53,027 nt of DNA from Promicromonospora iranensis (GTDB lineage Bacteria > Actinomycetota > Actinomycetes > Actinomycetales > Cellulomonadaceae). The stretch lies in assembly GCF_028994775.1 (NCBI RefSeq), contig NZ_JAJQMN010000022.1:1-53027 (forward strand). The letters are read 5' to 3'. Each line of letters begins with the position of its first letter. Within the stretch, counting starts at the first letter, position 1. This document shows positions 27,913 to 35,395 of this stretch, one piece after another. The notes below the pieces were generated by a model. It was not told where the DNA came from. It saw only the letters and a list, made by a program, of their open reading frames with translations, and made no database searches. Position numbers and translations under genes: made by a program.

Positions 27913-27982
27913 ACGGGTCTCCTGGGGCCAGCGTGGAAGGGGCAGAGGTGGGTTCGGGCGGCGCGGTGCGGCCGAGGCCCGG

Positions 27983-28870
27983 TCAGGGCTGCCGCAGCAC
28001 CGTGCCGGGCCGGATCAGGTCGGGGTTCCCGCCCAGCACAGGACGGTTGGCCTGGTGCCATCGCGTGACGGCGGAGGCGACCTCGGCGTCGGACGAGCCT
28101 GAGCCGCCAGGTCCGGAAGCGAGCCGGCCCGCGGCGATAGCCCAGAGGGTGTCGCCGGGCTCGACGACGACCAGTGGCTCGCGCACGGTCCCGGTGCGCT
28201 GGCCGCGGTTGACCAGCGTCAAGCGTTCGGGTCTCGGCCGTGGGCTCGACGAGACCGGCCCGTCCGCCACCCGGCTGCCCGTCCGGTCCTGGTCCGCCGT
28301 CTGGCGCGCCGTCGGCTGCCAGCCGAGGTCGAGCACCACGGAGGAGCCGCCGTCCACGGACGGGCCCGTCCCGGTGGTTCGGTCCGGCGCTGCCATCGCC
28401 GTCGGCACAGCGAGAGCGAGGCCCAGCCCCGCGCCTGCGGCCGCGCGGGCGAGACGGCGGACGAACGCCGGTGCGTGCGTCGCGAGGGTCCGTTCTCCCG
28501 CCGCCCAGCGTCGGCCCCGTCGGCCAGCGGCGACGCACGCCAGGGCCAGGAGCGCGTGCAGGCCGACCCACCCGGCCACCACCGTCCCCACGGCGACCGC
28601 CGCGAGCTCGACGATGCCCTCGACCGGAAAGAGAGCCGCGCCGAGGTCCGAGCCGATCTGCCAGGCGCGGGCGCCGAGCGCGGCGGCGGCCGCGGCGAAC
28701 GCGATGCCCAGTGTCAGCAGGCCGGTCACGCCACGCCGGGCGCTCACCGCGCGTGCAGGCGACTCCGTGTGAGCCCTGGGCACCGTCGGCCAGGTCGGCG
28801 CGTCGCCCACCGGCTGACGATTCTTGGCCGCGTAGGCCGACGGAGCGTGACTGAGGGCATTGTTCGACAT
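27983..28870 (-). CDS. LysM-domain membrane protein
   Basis: 295 residues. Three membrane helices (about residues 48-68, 83-108 and 140-160) precede a Pro/Arg-rich linker and a C-terminal LysM domain (VVEPGDTLWAIAAGRLA ... NPDLIRPGTVLRQP). LysM binds peptidoglycan; it would sit outside, after the last helix. This architecture with Rv3235 downstream is seen in other actinomycetes, which suggests a cell-wall or division role. No enzyme domain. Confidence 0.85.
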   Translation of the reverse strand: MSNNALSHAPSAYAAKNRQPVGDAPTWPTVPRAHTESPARAVSARRGVTGLLTLGIAFAAAAAALGARAWQIGSDLGAALFPVEGIVELAAVAVGTVVAGWVGLHALLALACVAAGRRGRRWAAGERTLATHAPAFVRRLARAAAGAGLGLALAVPTAMAAPDRTTGTGPSVDGGSSVVLDLGWQPTARQTADQDRTGSRVADGPVSSSPRPRPERLTLVNRGQRTGTVREPLVVVEPGDTLWAIAAGRLASGPGGSGSSDAEVASAVTRWHQANRPVLGGNPDLIRPGTVLRQP

Positions 28871-29023
28871 GGTTCCCCCTGCGATGGTCGAGGTCCGGAC
28901 AGGATGGCCGCATCAGAAGTAGTTGATGGCGTTTGGTGATATCCGGTGGGCGATATTCAACCTCGGTGCCGTCGGGGTGTCTACCGGAGGGCGAGATGGC
29001 TGTGGATAGCGCAGGGTGTCCTC

Positions 29024-29578
29024 ATGGCATCCGTGTACCCGGCCGGTCCCACTCGCTGGGAGGCGCTCTTCGGGGATCTCGAGGCGCAGGCTCGTGCACA
29101 GTCGGCGGCCGAGTCCGACGCGCTGGTCTCCGAGATGACGCGCGCCGAGCACGCGACGATGACGCTCGCGGACCGGTTCCGCGCCGTTGTCGGGGCAGTG
29201 GTCACGCTCGAGCTGCTGGGAGGTGCCCCGCTACGCGGCGTGGTGCGGGAGGCGGCGGACGAGTGGGCGCTCGTCCAGGGTGTCCGGCCCGAGCCGGTGT
29301 GCCAGCACCTCGTCCCGCTGGACGCACTGGCTGCTGTGCACGGGCTGGCTCGTCAGGCGGCGCCGGCGACGTCGCGGCGTGCCGCGCTCGGACTGGGACC
29401 GGTGCTCCGGGCGCTGCAGCGGGACCGTGCACGGGTCACTGTGCGCACGCTGAACGGCACCGTGGGTGGCCGGATCGCGCGGGTCGGCCGGGATCACCTG
29501 GACGTCGATGTGCTCGATGATCGCGGAACCGTGCTCGTCCCGTTCTCGGCCTTGCTGGTCGTGAGCGAAGCGCCGTGA
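29024..29578 (+). CDS. Conserved hypothetical protein, divergent from the LysM gene
   Basis: 184 residues. Start at ATG 29024 (GCAGGGTG just upstream); an in-frame start at 28946 is less likely because it adds a basic unconserved stretch. Sequence is Ala/Leu/Val-rich with an N-terminal helix (WEALFGDLEAQARAQSAAES) and a C-terminal beta-rich part (RVTVRTLNGTVGGRIARVGRDHLDVDVL ... LVPFSALLVV). The C-terminal part looks like a small beta-barrel, such as PRC/SH3-like. No known domain assigned. Confidence 0.7.
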   Translation: MASVYPAGPTRWEALFGDLEAQARAQSAAESDALVSEMTRAEHATMTLADRFRAVVGAVVTLELLGGAPLRGVVREAADEWALVQGVRPEPVCQHLVPLDALAAVHGLARQAAPATSRRAALGLGPVLRALQRDRARVTVRTLNGTVGGRIARVGRDHLDVDVLDDRGTVLVPFSALLVVSEAP

Positions 29579-29606
29579 ATCGGACGTAATTACCGCAAAC
29601 GGAGAG

Positions 29607-29645
29607 CGGGACCGGTGTCACTCCACGTGGAGTGCGCCGGTCCCG
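29607..29645. terminator. Shared terminator hairpin between converging genes
   Basis: CGGGACCGG/CCGGTCCCG outer arms surround the palindrome CACTCCACGTGGAGTG (29619-29634). It lies between the stop at 29578 (+) and the HTH gene end at 29667 (-). No T-run on either side, so it may act as RNA structure as well. Confidence 0.7.
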
Positions 29646-29666
29646 TCGGTATGCAGCTGAGGGCTT

Positions 29667-29885
29667 TCAGGCGTCCGTGGTCGCAGAGCCCTTGAGCCGC
29701 TCGCGGCTCTTTGCGTACATGCGCTCGATGTATGCCTCGAGCTCAGCGGCTTCGACGCGCCAGACCTTCTTGGGGCCCACCTGGATGGCGGGAAGGTCCC
29801 CGGTCCGAACCAGTGCATAGCCCTGGGCCATCGAGATGTTCAGGGTCTCGACCACATCGGCCAGAGAGAGAAAGCGCTTTTCCAT
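29667..29885 (-). CDS. Small helix-turn-helix DNA-binding protein (excisionase/MerR-like)
   Basis: 72 residues: FLSLADVVETLNISMAQGYA is a helix-turn-helix, followed by RTGDLPAIQVGPKKVWRVEAAELEAYIERMY, the wing and exit helix typical of excisionase-type HTH_17 proteins. Such single-domain proteins are common next to the SAF/CpaE cluster in actinomycetes; role unknown. Divergent from the SAF gene (195 bp gap), which it may control. Confidence 0.85.
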   Translation of the reverse strand: MEKRFLSLADVVETLNISMAQGYALVRTGDLPAIQVGPKKVWRVEAAELEAYIERMYAKSRERLKGSATTDA

Positions 29886-29921
29886 GGGAACAGTGTGGCA
29901 CGAGACACCGACATGAGGGGG

Positions 29922-29930
29922 TTATCCACA
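29922..29930 (+). promoter_or_regulatory. Perfect DnaA-box-like 9-mer TTATCCACA
   Basis: Second exact TTATCCACA in the window, 37 bp upstream of the HTH gene start, in the divergent HTH/SAF gap. A single box; meaning uncertain. Confidence 0.35.
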
Positions 29931-30080
29931 AGAAGTGTTTATCTGATGCCGGATCGGCGACGTTCGATCACTATGGTTCCGGCGCTCTGCCTGGGCTGCA
30001 CTCCATTGTGTCCAGATCGACGCCTCAACTTGTAGTCGAAGGTCTACCCAAAGTCCACGAAAGTACGCGGAAGGACCGAG

Positions 30081-30770
30081 ATGACGTATGCCCCGGCCGC
30101 CCCGGCGCCACCAGGCATGGGCCAGGGTCTCCCCGAGCCGGTGGCCACGCGGCTGCGCCGTCCCCGGTGGCGTGACCCGCGGCTGCTCACCGGTGTCGTC
30201 ATCGTCGCCCTGTCGGTGGCGCTCGGCTCCTGGGCGGTGTCGGCGGCGAGCCGCACCGTACCGGTGTTCGTCGCCGACGGCGCCCTGACACCGGGGGAGC
30301 CCCTCACCGCCGACGCGCTCCGACCCGTCGACGTCCGGCTCGGCGCCGGCACGGGGCGCTATCTGCCCGCGGACGAGCCGCTGCCCGAGGACCTCGTGGT
30401 GCTTCGCGTCGTGGACGACGGCGAGCTGGTCCCGCTCACCGCGCTCGGCGCCGACGCCGACGTCCGGTCGGTCGCGGTACCCGTCGCGTCCGGACTGTCC
30501 GACCGGATCCGGGCGGGCGCCGTGGTGGATCTGTGGTTCGTGCCCGACGCTCCGGTCGCGCCCGGTGCGGGCGCCGGCAAGCCGGAGCCGACCACGCTTG
30601 CGCAGGAGGTCGTCATCGAGCAGGTCGATGCCGAGGAGGGTGCGATCGTCGTGGACGGCACGGTCACCCTGCACGTCCTGGTCCCGACCGACGCGCTCCC
30701 GACCGTACTGGCCGCGCTGTCGGACGCCGGGACGGTCGCCGTCGTGCCGGTCGGAGGTGGCCTGCGATGA
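30081..30770 (+). CDS. SAF-domain (CpaB-like) membrane protein
   Basis: 229 residues. RBS GGAAGGA precedes ATG. A cytoplasmic Pro-rich leader, one membrane helix (LLTGVVIVALSVALGSWAVS, residues 35-55), then an SAF fold (VPVFVADGALTPGEPLTADALRPVDV; VPVASGLSDRIRAGAVVDLWFV), as in CpaB/RcpC proteins of tad pilus systems. Its stop overlaps the start of a CpaE-like gene, so they form a pair; no other tad gene is near. Confidence 0.85.
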   Translation: MTYAPAAPAPPGMGQGLPEPVATRLRRPRWRDPRLLTGVVIVALSVALGSWAVSAASRTVPVFVADGALTPGEPLTADALRPVDVRLGAGTGRYLPADEPLPEDLVVLRVVDDGELVPLTALGADADVRSVAVPVASGLSDRIRAGAVVDLWFVPDAPVAPGAGAGKPEPTTLAQEVVIEQVDAEEGAIVVDGTVTLHVLVPTDALPTVLAALSDAGTVAVVPVGGGLR

Positions 30771-32050
30771 GCGAGGAGCGGACGGTCACCGTCCTGGTGG
30801 CGGTGCACGCGCCGGAGGTGGAGGCGGCCGCCGTCACCGTGCTCGGTGCACAGCCACAGGTGACCGTGGCGCGCCGGTGCGCGGAGCTGGCAGAGCTCCT
30901 GGCGGCGGCCGAGGCCGGAGCGGGGACGGCCGCCGTCGTCTCGGGGGACCTGCCCGGCCTGGACCGCGAGGCGGTCGCCCGGCTGCGCGGCGCGGGCCTG
31001 CGGGTCGTCGCGCTCGAGGACCCGGCGACATCCGCCGAGCGCCTCGCCGGACTGGGGTGCGACGTGGTCGTGGCCGAGGGCGACGTGGAGAACCTCGTCG
31101 CCGCGGTCCGGGGCGAGGCACCCGAGCCCGCGACGCCCGTGGTCACCGTGCCCGACCGCGACGGCCGGCCAGGCACCCTCATCGCCGTGTGGGGCCCCGT
31201 CGGGTCGCCGGGGCGCACCACCACCGCCATCGAGCTCGCCGCGGCCCTCGCCGGGGTGGGTGCCGCGGAGCCGCGTCGGTCCGGCCTGCTGCGCCGGTCG
31301 CGCCCCGTGCCGCCGCCGAACGGGTCGCGCACGGTCGTGCTCGCCGACGCCGATACCTACGCGTCGTCCGTGACCTCCCGCCTCGGGCTGCTCGACGACG
31401 CGCCGGGGCTCGCCGCGGCCGCCCGTGCCGCAGGGCAGGGTGTGCTCGACGTCGTGACGCTGGCCGGGCACAGCCCGGTGGTGCTGCCGGGTGTGCGCGT
31501 GCTGACCGGCATCACCCGCGCGTCCCGCTGGCCGGAGCTGCCCGCCGCCTCGCTGGACATGGTGTTCCAGCGGTGCCGCGAGCTCGCGGCCTGGACGGTC
31601 GTCGACTGCGGACCGGTCCTCGAGACCGACGAGCTCCTGACGTACGACACGCGCGCGCCGCAGCGCAACGGCGCGACCCTGAGCGCCCTGCAGGCCGCGG
31701 ACGTCGTCGTGGTGGTCGGCGGGGCGGATCCGGTGGGCCTGCAGCGCCTGGTGCGCGGCCTCGAGGACCTCCGTGACGCCGCGGTGCCGGTGCCCGCCGC
31801 GCGTCTCGTGGTGGTGAACCGGGTGCGCGACTCCGCCGTCGGGCGGCGGGCCGAGTCCCAGGTCCGCGACGCGCTCGCCCGGTACGCGGGGGTCGACGAC
31901 GTGCACCTCGTGCCCGACGACCCCACCGGCCTGGACGCCGCCCTGCTGGCCGGGCGGGTGCTCGCCGAGTGCGCGCCGAGCTCCCCGGCGCGGGCGGCGT
32001 TCGTGGGGCTCGCGGGCCGGGTCCGGGAACTGGTACCCGCGGCGGTCTGA
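30767..32050 (+). CDS. CpaE/MinD-like P-loop protein (receiver-like N-terminus)
   Basis: 427 residues; ATG overlaps the SAF gene stop. Residues 1-120 resemble a degenerate receiver domain; 125-420 form a ParA/MinD-type fold, with a loop at 143-152 reading GPVGSPGRTT in place of KGGVGKTT. The usual Lys residues are absent (Arg150 at the main site), so ATPase activity is uncertain. Later motifs VLADADTYASS, TVVDCGPV and VVNRV are consistent with the family. With SAF, a CpaB/CpaE-like pair. It may localise or regulate a secretion or surface apparatus. Confidence 0.85.
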   Translation: MSEERTVTVLVAVHAPEVEAAAVTVLGAQPQVTVARRCAELAELLAAAEAGAGTAAVVSGDLPGLDREAVARLRGAGLRVVALEDPATSAERLAGLGCDVVVAEGDVENLVAAVRGEAPEPATPVVTVPDRDGRPGTLIAVWGPVGSPGRTTTAIELAAALAGVGAAEPRRSGLLRRSRPVPPPNGSRTVVLADADTYASSVTSRLGLLDDAPGLAAAARAAGQGVLDVVTLAGHSPVVLPGVRVLTGITRASRWPELPAASLDMVFQRCRELAAWTVVDCGPVLETDELLTYDTRAPQRNGATLSALQAADVVVVVGGADPVGLQRLVRGLEDLRDAAVPVPAARLVVVNRVRDSAVGRRAESQVRDALARYAGVDDVHLVPDDPTGLDAALLAGRVLAECAPSSPARAAFVGLAGRVRELVPAAV

Positions 32051-32140
32051 CGGTCGACCCTGGAGGTCTCCTGGGTAACGATCGGCCGCACCGGCGCGGC
32101 TGGGCGGCGGAGACGTGGCATCCGGCGCTAGGTTGTGCCC

Positions 32141-32935
32141 GTGGCTGCCATGACGAAGGACAACTACGCCGACGACCTACGTCTGGCGCACGTGATCGCC
32201 GACCAGGTCGATTCCATCACCATGTCTCGGTTCAAGGCACTGGACCTCAAGGTCGAGACCAAGCCCGACCTGACGCCGGTGACCGACGCCGACCGCGCGG
32301 CCGAGGACTTCATCCGCGGGCAGCTCGCCCGTGCGCGCACCCGCGACGCGATAGTCGGCGAGGAGTACGGCGCCGCCGGCAACGGCGCGCGCCGCTGGAT
32401 CGTCGACCCGATCGACGGCACCAAGAACTTCGTGCGCGGCGTCCCCGTGTGGGCCACACTGATCGCCCTGGCCGACGGCGACGAGGTGGTCGTGGGCCTG
32501 GTCAGCGCTCCGGCGCTGGGCCGGCGCTGGTGGGCGGCCAAGGGTTCCGGCGCGTGGACCGGCAAGTCGCTCGCGGCCGCGACACGCATGTCCGTCTCCG
32601 GGGTGTCCAAGGTCGCCGACGCCTCGTTCAGCTACGCGTCCCTCGGCGGCTGGGAGGAGCGCGGCTCGCTCGACGGCTTCCTCAACCTGACCCGCGCCTG
32701 CGCGCGCACCCGCGGGTACGGCGACTTCTGGTCGTACATGCTCGTGGCGGACGGCGCCGTCGACATCGCCGCCGAGCCCGAGCTCGAGGTGTACGACATG
32801 GCCGCCCTGGTGCCGATCGTCACCGAGGCGGGTGGCACGTTCACGTCGCTCGACGGCAAGCCCGGGCCGTGGGGCGGCAACGCGATCGCCACGAACGGCA
32901 AGCTGCACGAGAAAGCGCTCGACTACCTGGCCTGA
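32141..32935 (+). CDS. hisN: Histidinol-phosphatase HisN (IMPase family)
   Basis: 264 residues from GTG 32141; the ATG at 32150 and a GTG at 32135 are alternatives. I favour 32141 because TAGGTT (32129-32134) looks like a -10, giving a leaderless mRNA. Motifs of the Mg2+-dependent phosphatase family: GEEYG, WIVDPIDGTKNFV, and EVYDMAALVPIVTEAGG. The opening DDLRLAHVIADQVD and KALDLKVETKPDLTPVT match actinobacterial HisN, which removes phosphate from histidinol phosphate in histidine synthesis. Single gene, not in a his operon. Confidence 0.9.
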   Translation: MAAMTKDNYADDLRLAHVIADQVDSITMSRFKALDLKVETKPDLTPVTDADRAAEDFIRGQLARARTRDAIVGEEYGAAGNGARRWIVDPIDGTKNFVRGVPVWATLIALADGDEVVVGLVSAPALGRRWWAAKGSGAWTGKSLAAATRMSVSGVSKVADASFSYASLGGWEERGSLDGFLNLTRACARTRGYGDFWSYMLVADGAVDIAAEPELEVYDMAALVPIVTEAGGTFTSLDGKPGPWGGNAIATNGKLHEKALDYLA

Positions 32936-32948
32936 CCGGCGACCCGCT

Positions 32949-32964
32949 GGTCGAGCCTGTCGAG
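32949..32964 (+). repeat. Single arm of the GGTCGAG REP-type repeat
   Basis: GGTCGAGCCTGTCGAG is identical to the first 16 bases of one arm of the full palindrome at 42789-42828. It sits between the convergent hisN and DUF6912 genes. The second arm is missing, so it may be a decayed copy. Confidence 0.6.
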
Positions 32965-32967
32965 CCC

Positions 32968-33534
32968 TCAACCCCGCGGCACGTCCTTGATCTCGCTCCA
33001 GTCGTACCAGAGCAGGTCCCGGTCGGTGACCCGCTGGAGCGCCGCGTCGAGCGCCGTCTCCGACTCCGCGCCGACGTCCGCCGTCTCCTCCGCGTCGCTC
33101 TCCTCGTCCGCTGCCGCGAGGACGTCGGCGATGTCGGCCGCCGCCTCCAGCTCGTCGACGTGCACGCAGACGATCCGCACGTTCTCGACGGTACTGGTGA
33201 CCTCGATCTCGGAGGCGACCACCTCGTCGTCGTCCGCGCCGCCGGACGCCCCGCTGACCGGGGCCGGGCTGACCACCGCGTCCGGCACCTCGACCGTGAC
33301 GACGACGCGCTGGTGCGGGGCGTCGGGGCGGCCGGCGATCAGCGCGAGGGAGTCGTCGGCGGCGTTCAGCGCCGCCACGTACTCGAGGCCCTCGGCGTCC
33401 TCGTCCGGCAGGGTGGTCTCAAGGTCCTTCGTGACGGCGTGCGCCCGGCGCGGGGCGACGGTCCAGCGCGCGGCGTCGGAGGAATGGGTGACGGCGTCGA
33501 GCTCGTCGAGCGTGGCGGGCACGTAGATGCGCAT
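32968..33534 (-). CDS. DUF6912 protein
   Basis: 188 residues. MRIYVPATLDELDAVTHSS is the start block of DUF6912. The middle has an acidic, Ala/Glu/Asp-rich region (about 140-165) and a beta-rich core (QRVVVTVEVPDA, VRIVCVHVDELEAAADI). It is close to the convergent hisN stop. Function unknown; a cytoplasmic protein. Confidence 0.85.
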   Translation of the reverse strand: MRIYVPATLDELDAVTHSSDAARWTVAPRRAHAVTKDLETTLPDEDAEGLEYVAALNAADDSLALIAGRPDAPHQRVVVTVEVPDAVVSPAPVSGASGGADDDEVVASEIEVTSTVENVRIVCVHVDELEAAADIADVLAAADEESDAEETADVGAESETALDAALQRVTDRDLLWYDWSEIKDVPRG

Positions 33535-33698
33535 GTGCCCAGTCTGCCGCTGATCAGGCGGTCATGCGGCAACGGCGGCGACAGGTCCTTGCCGCACGGC
33601 GGCCACCTGAGGGTCGCGGCGGCCGAAGTTCATCCGCTGCTCGGGATGCGCGTGGGTAGGGTCTGGCTAGCCTTGCGGCGAGCGACGATGGGGGATCT

Positions 33699-34334
33699 GT
33701 GGGAGCGAAGACAGCCATGCTGGTGTACGCGGACGGCGATGTGGCGGAAGGTCTGACGGAAGCGGCGGAGTTCGCGGACGAGGCGGGCGCGGCCGAGCTG
33801 CTGGGTCTGCTGTGGCCACCCGCGCGGATCCAGCCGGACGGCGAGGAACCGTGGGAGCTCGGCGACGCGGTGTTCCCGCCCCAGGGGAGGGCGTGCGCGC
33901 TGTCGACGCCGGCGGTGGACGTCCTGTGCGACCAGGCGCTCATGCTCGACCGGCCCTCGCAGCTGCCGGCGCACCTGGTCGACGCGAGCCTGGGCCGCAC
34001 CCTGTACCTGCACGCGATGCACAGCGCGGTGGACTGGTTCGCCTTCGCGGTGTGGCGGGACGGCGCTCTGGTGCGCTCGCTGAGCCTGTCGCCCGACGAC
34101 GGCGTCCTTGAGGACACCGGGGAGCGGCTCGCCTTCGAAGAGCCGTTCTGGGCGGGCGAGCACCCGGCGCCGGCCGGCACCGGGTATCCGTTCCCGTTCC
34201 ACCCGCTGGTGCTGGGGGACCGCGCGCTGGAGGAGTTCTTCGGGTTCAGCGGCGACGGGGCCGAGGACGGCGGCCCGTCCGCCGGTCGGCTGGACCCGTG
34301 GGCCGTGGAGCTGTTCGGTTTCCAGGTCGTGTAG
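33699..34334 (+). CDS. DUF6928 protein
   Basis: 211 residues, GTG at 33699 after GGGGGATCT. MGAKTAMLVYADGDVAEGL is the DUF6928 start; later YLHAMHSAVDWFAFAVWRDG, LSPDDGVLEDTGERLAFE and DPWAVELFGF. The family is actinobacterial, of unknown function, often cytoplasmic. A stand-alone gene, 164 bp from the divergent DUF6912 gene. Confidence 0.85.
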   Translation: MGAKTAMLVYADGDVAEGLTEAAEFADEAGAAELLGLLWPPARIQPDGEEPWELGDAVFPPQGRACALSTPAVDVLCDQALMLDRPSQLPAHLVDASLGRTLYLHAMHSAVDWFAFAVWRDGALVRSLSLSPDDGVLEDTGERLAFEEPFWAGEHPAPAGTGYPFPFHPLVLGDRALEEFFGFSGDGAEDGGPSAGRLDPWAVELFGFQVV

Positions 34335-34350
34335 GCCGAGCACTCCCTCC

Positions 34351-34389
34351 GATCTTCGCTCGACAGATCTTCGCTCGACAGATCTTCGA
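34351..34389 (+). repeat. 15-bp tandem repeat, 2.6 copies
   Basis: GATCTTCGCTCGACA occurs twice in direct contact (34351-34365, 34366-34380), followed by a partial third, GATCTTCGA. Each unit contains a TCGACA that can act as a -35, so the array may affect the strength of the VOC gene promoter and could vary by slippage. Confidence 0.75.
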
Positions 34390-34410
34390 ATTACTCGTAC
34401 ATTTGTTCGA
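34375..34410 (+). promoter_or_regulatory. Promoter with LexA-like box before the VOC gene
   Basis: TCGACA (34375-34380) and TACATT (34398-34403) are spaced 17 bp as -35/-10. A near-consensus LexA box, TCGTACATTTGTTCGA (34395-34410, one mismatch to TCGAAC-N4-GTTCGA), covers the -10. The RBS GAGGAGG follows. DNA damage control of the gene is inferred. Confidence 0.5.
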
Positions 34411-34427
34411 GAGCGAGGAGGTCTGTC

Positions 34428-34856
34428 ATGCCCGAACCCACAGCCGTTCCCGAACCCGCGGTCATTCCCATGCTGTCCTACCAGGACGGTGTCACCGCCA
34501 TGGACTGGCTCATCGAAGCCTTCGGCTTCACCGAGGCGGAACGCTGGCTGGACGACGACGGCCACCTCTCCCACGGCGAGCTCGATGCCGGTGGCGGCCG
34601 CGTGATGCTGTCCGAGCTCGCGTCGTACGAGGGGCCGACGGCCCACCGCAAGCACTGCACCGCGGCGGACGCGTGGCTGTCGACGCCCTGGGTGATCGAC
34701 GGCGTGCTGGTCCGTGTGGCCGACATCGACGCCCACTTCGCCCGTGCGCAGGCGGCCGGTGCCGGCCTGCTCTCCGGGATCGAGGAGGCACCCTACGGCC
34801 GCCTGTACCGGGCGGAGGACGTGGAGGGTCACCGCTGGATGTTCCTCCAGCCGTGA
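34428..34856 (+). CDS. VOC/glyoxalase-family protein
   Basis: 142 residues, ATG after GAGGAGG. IPMLSYQDGVTAMDWLIEAFGF is the usual first beta-alpha-beta of a single glyoxalase fold, and LYRAEDVEGHRWMFLQP the closing one. Metal or substrate type unknown. A LexA-like box on its promoter would make it an SOS-linked member. Confidence 0.85.
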   Translation: MPEPTAVPEPAVIPMLSYQDGVTAMDWLIEAFGFTEAERWLDDDGHLSHGELDAGGGRVMLSELASYEGPTAHRKHCTAADAWLSTPWVIDGVLVRVADIDAHFARAQAAGAGLLSGIEEAPYGRLYRAEDVEGHRWMFLQP

Positions 34857-34874
34857 GCCCGGTCCGCCGCGCCG

Positions 34875-35393
34875 CTAGTCCGGCACGGCCCCGCGTGCCA
34901 GCCGGTCCACGCGGCGCAGCGCATCGGGGAACCGTGCGTTTCCGGCCATGCGCTGCACCAGGTCCGCCGCGGCGTCGACAGCCATGCCGGACGCCGTGAC
35001 GTACAGCGGCCGTGCCGACTGCCCGCGCAGCACCTCGGCGGCATGTGTCGCGGTGCGGAACCGGGTCTTGGCGACACCGAGGACGACGGGGGCGAGCCCG
35101 GCGCCGGCGACGTGAGCGCCGAGGCCGGGGCTCCCTGTCGGGTCGAGGTCCACGTACCCGTCGACGATCAGCAGGTCCACGGGGGCGACGCCGGCCAGGA
35201 CCTGTTCCAGCGCCGGCAGCTCGCGCTCGAAGAACCGTCCTGGTCGGTACGCCGCCACCTGCTCGACGAGCACCGTGCGTTCCTCCACCAGCGAGGTGAA
35301 CGCGGCGTCGTCGGCGACGACCAGCGCTGCCCGTGCCCCGCCGTCGTCCAGGTACTGCACGTCCACCGCGCCGTAGCGCGATCTGCCGGTCAC
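34875..35393 (-). CDS. nfi: Endonuclease V (deoxyinosine 3' endonuclease), short form
   Basis: 172 residues from GTG 35393, 2 bp after the rsgA stop; an in-frame ATG at 35549 would lie inside rsgA and is less likely. Motifs: Asp11 in AVDVQYL, the YRPGRFFERELPAL block with the catalytic Glu, LLIVDGYVDLDP with Asp, and GVAKTRF with Lys. These match endonuclease V, which cuts DNA 3' to deoxyinosine. E. coli Nfi has 223 residues; the loss is mostly at the ends, so activity is plausible but not certain. Likely co-transcribed with rsgA. Confidence 0.78.
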   Translation of the reverse strand: MTGRSRYGAVDVQYLDDGGARAALVVADDAAFTSLVEERTVLVEQVAAYRPGRFFERELPALEQVLAGVAPVDLLIVDGYVDLDPTGSPGLGAHVAGAGLAPVVLGVAKTRFRTATHAAEVLRGQSARPLYVTASGMAVDAAADLVQRMAGNARFPDALRRVDRLARGAVPD

Positions 35394-35395
35394 GG

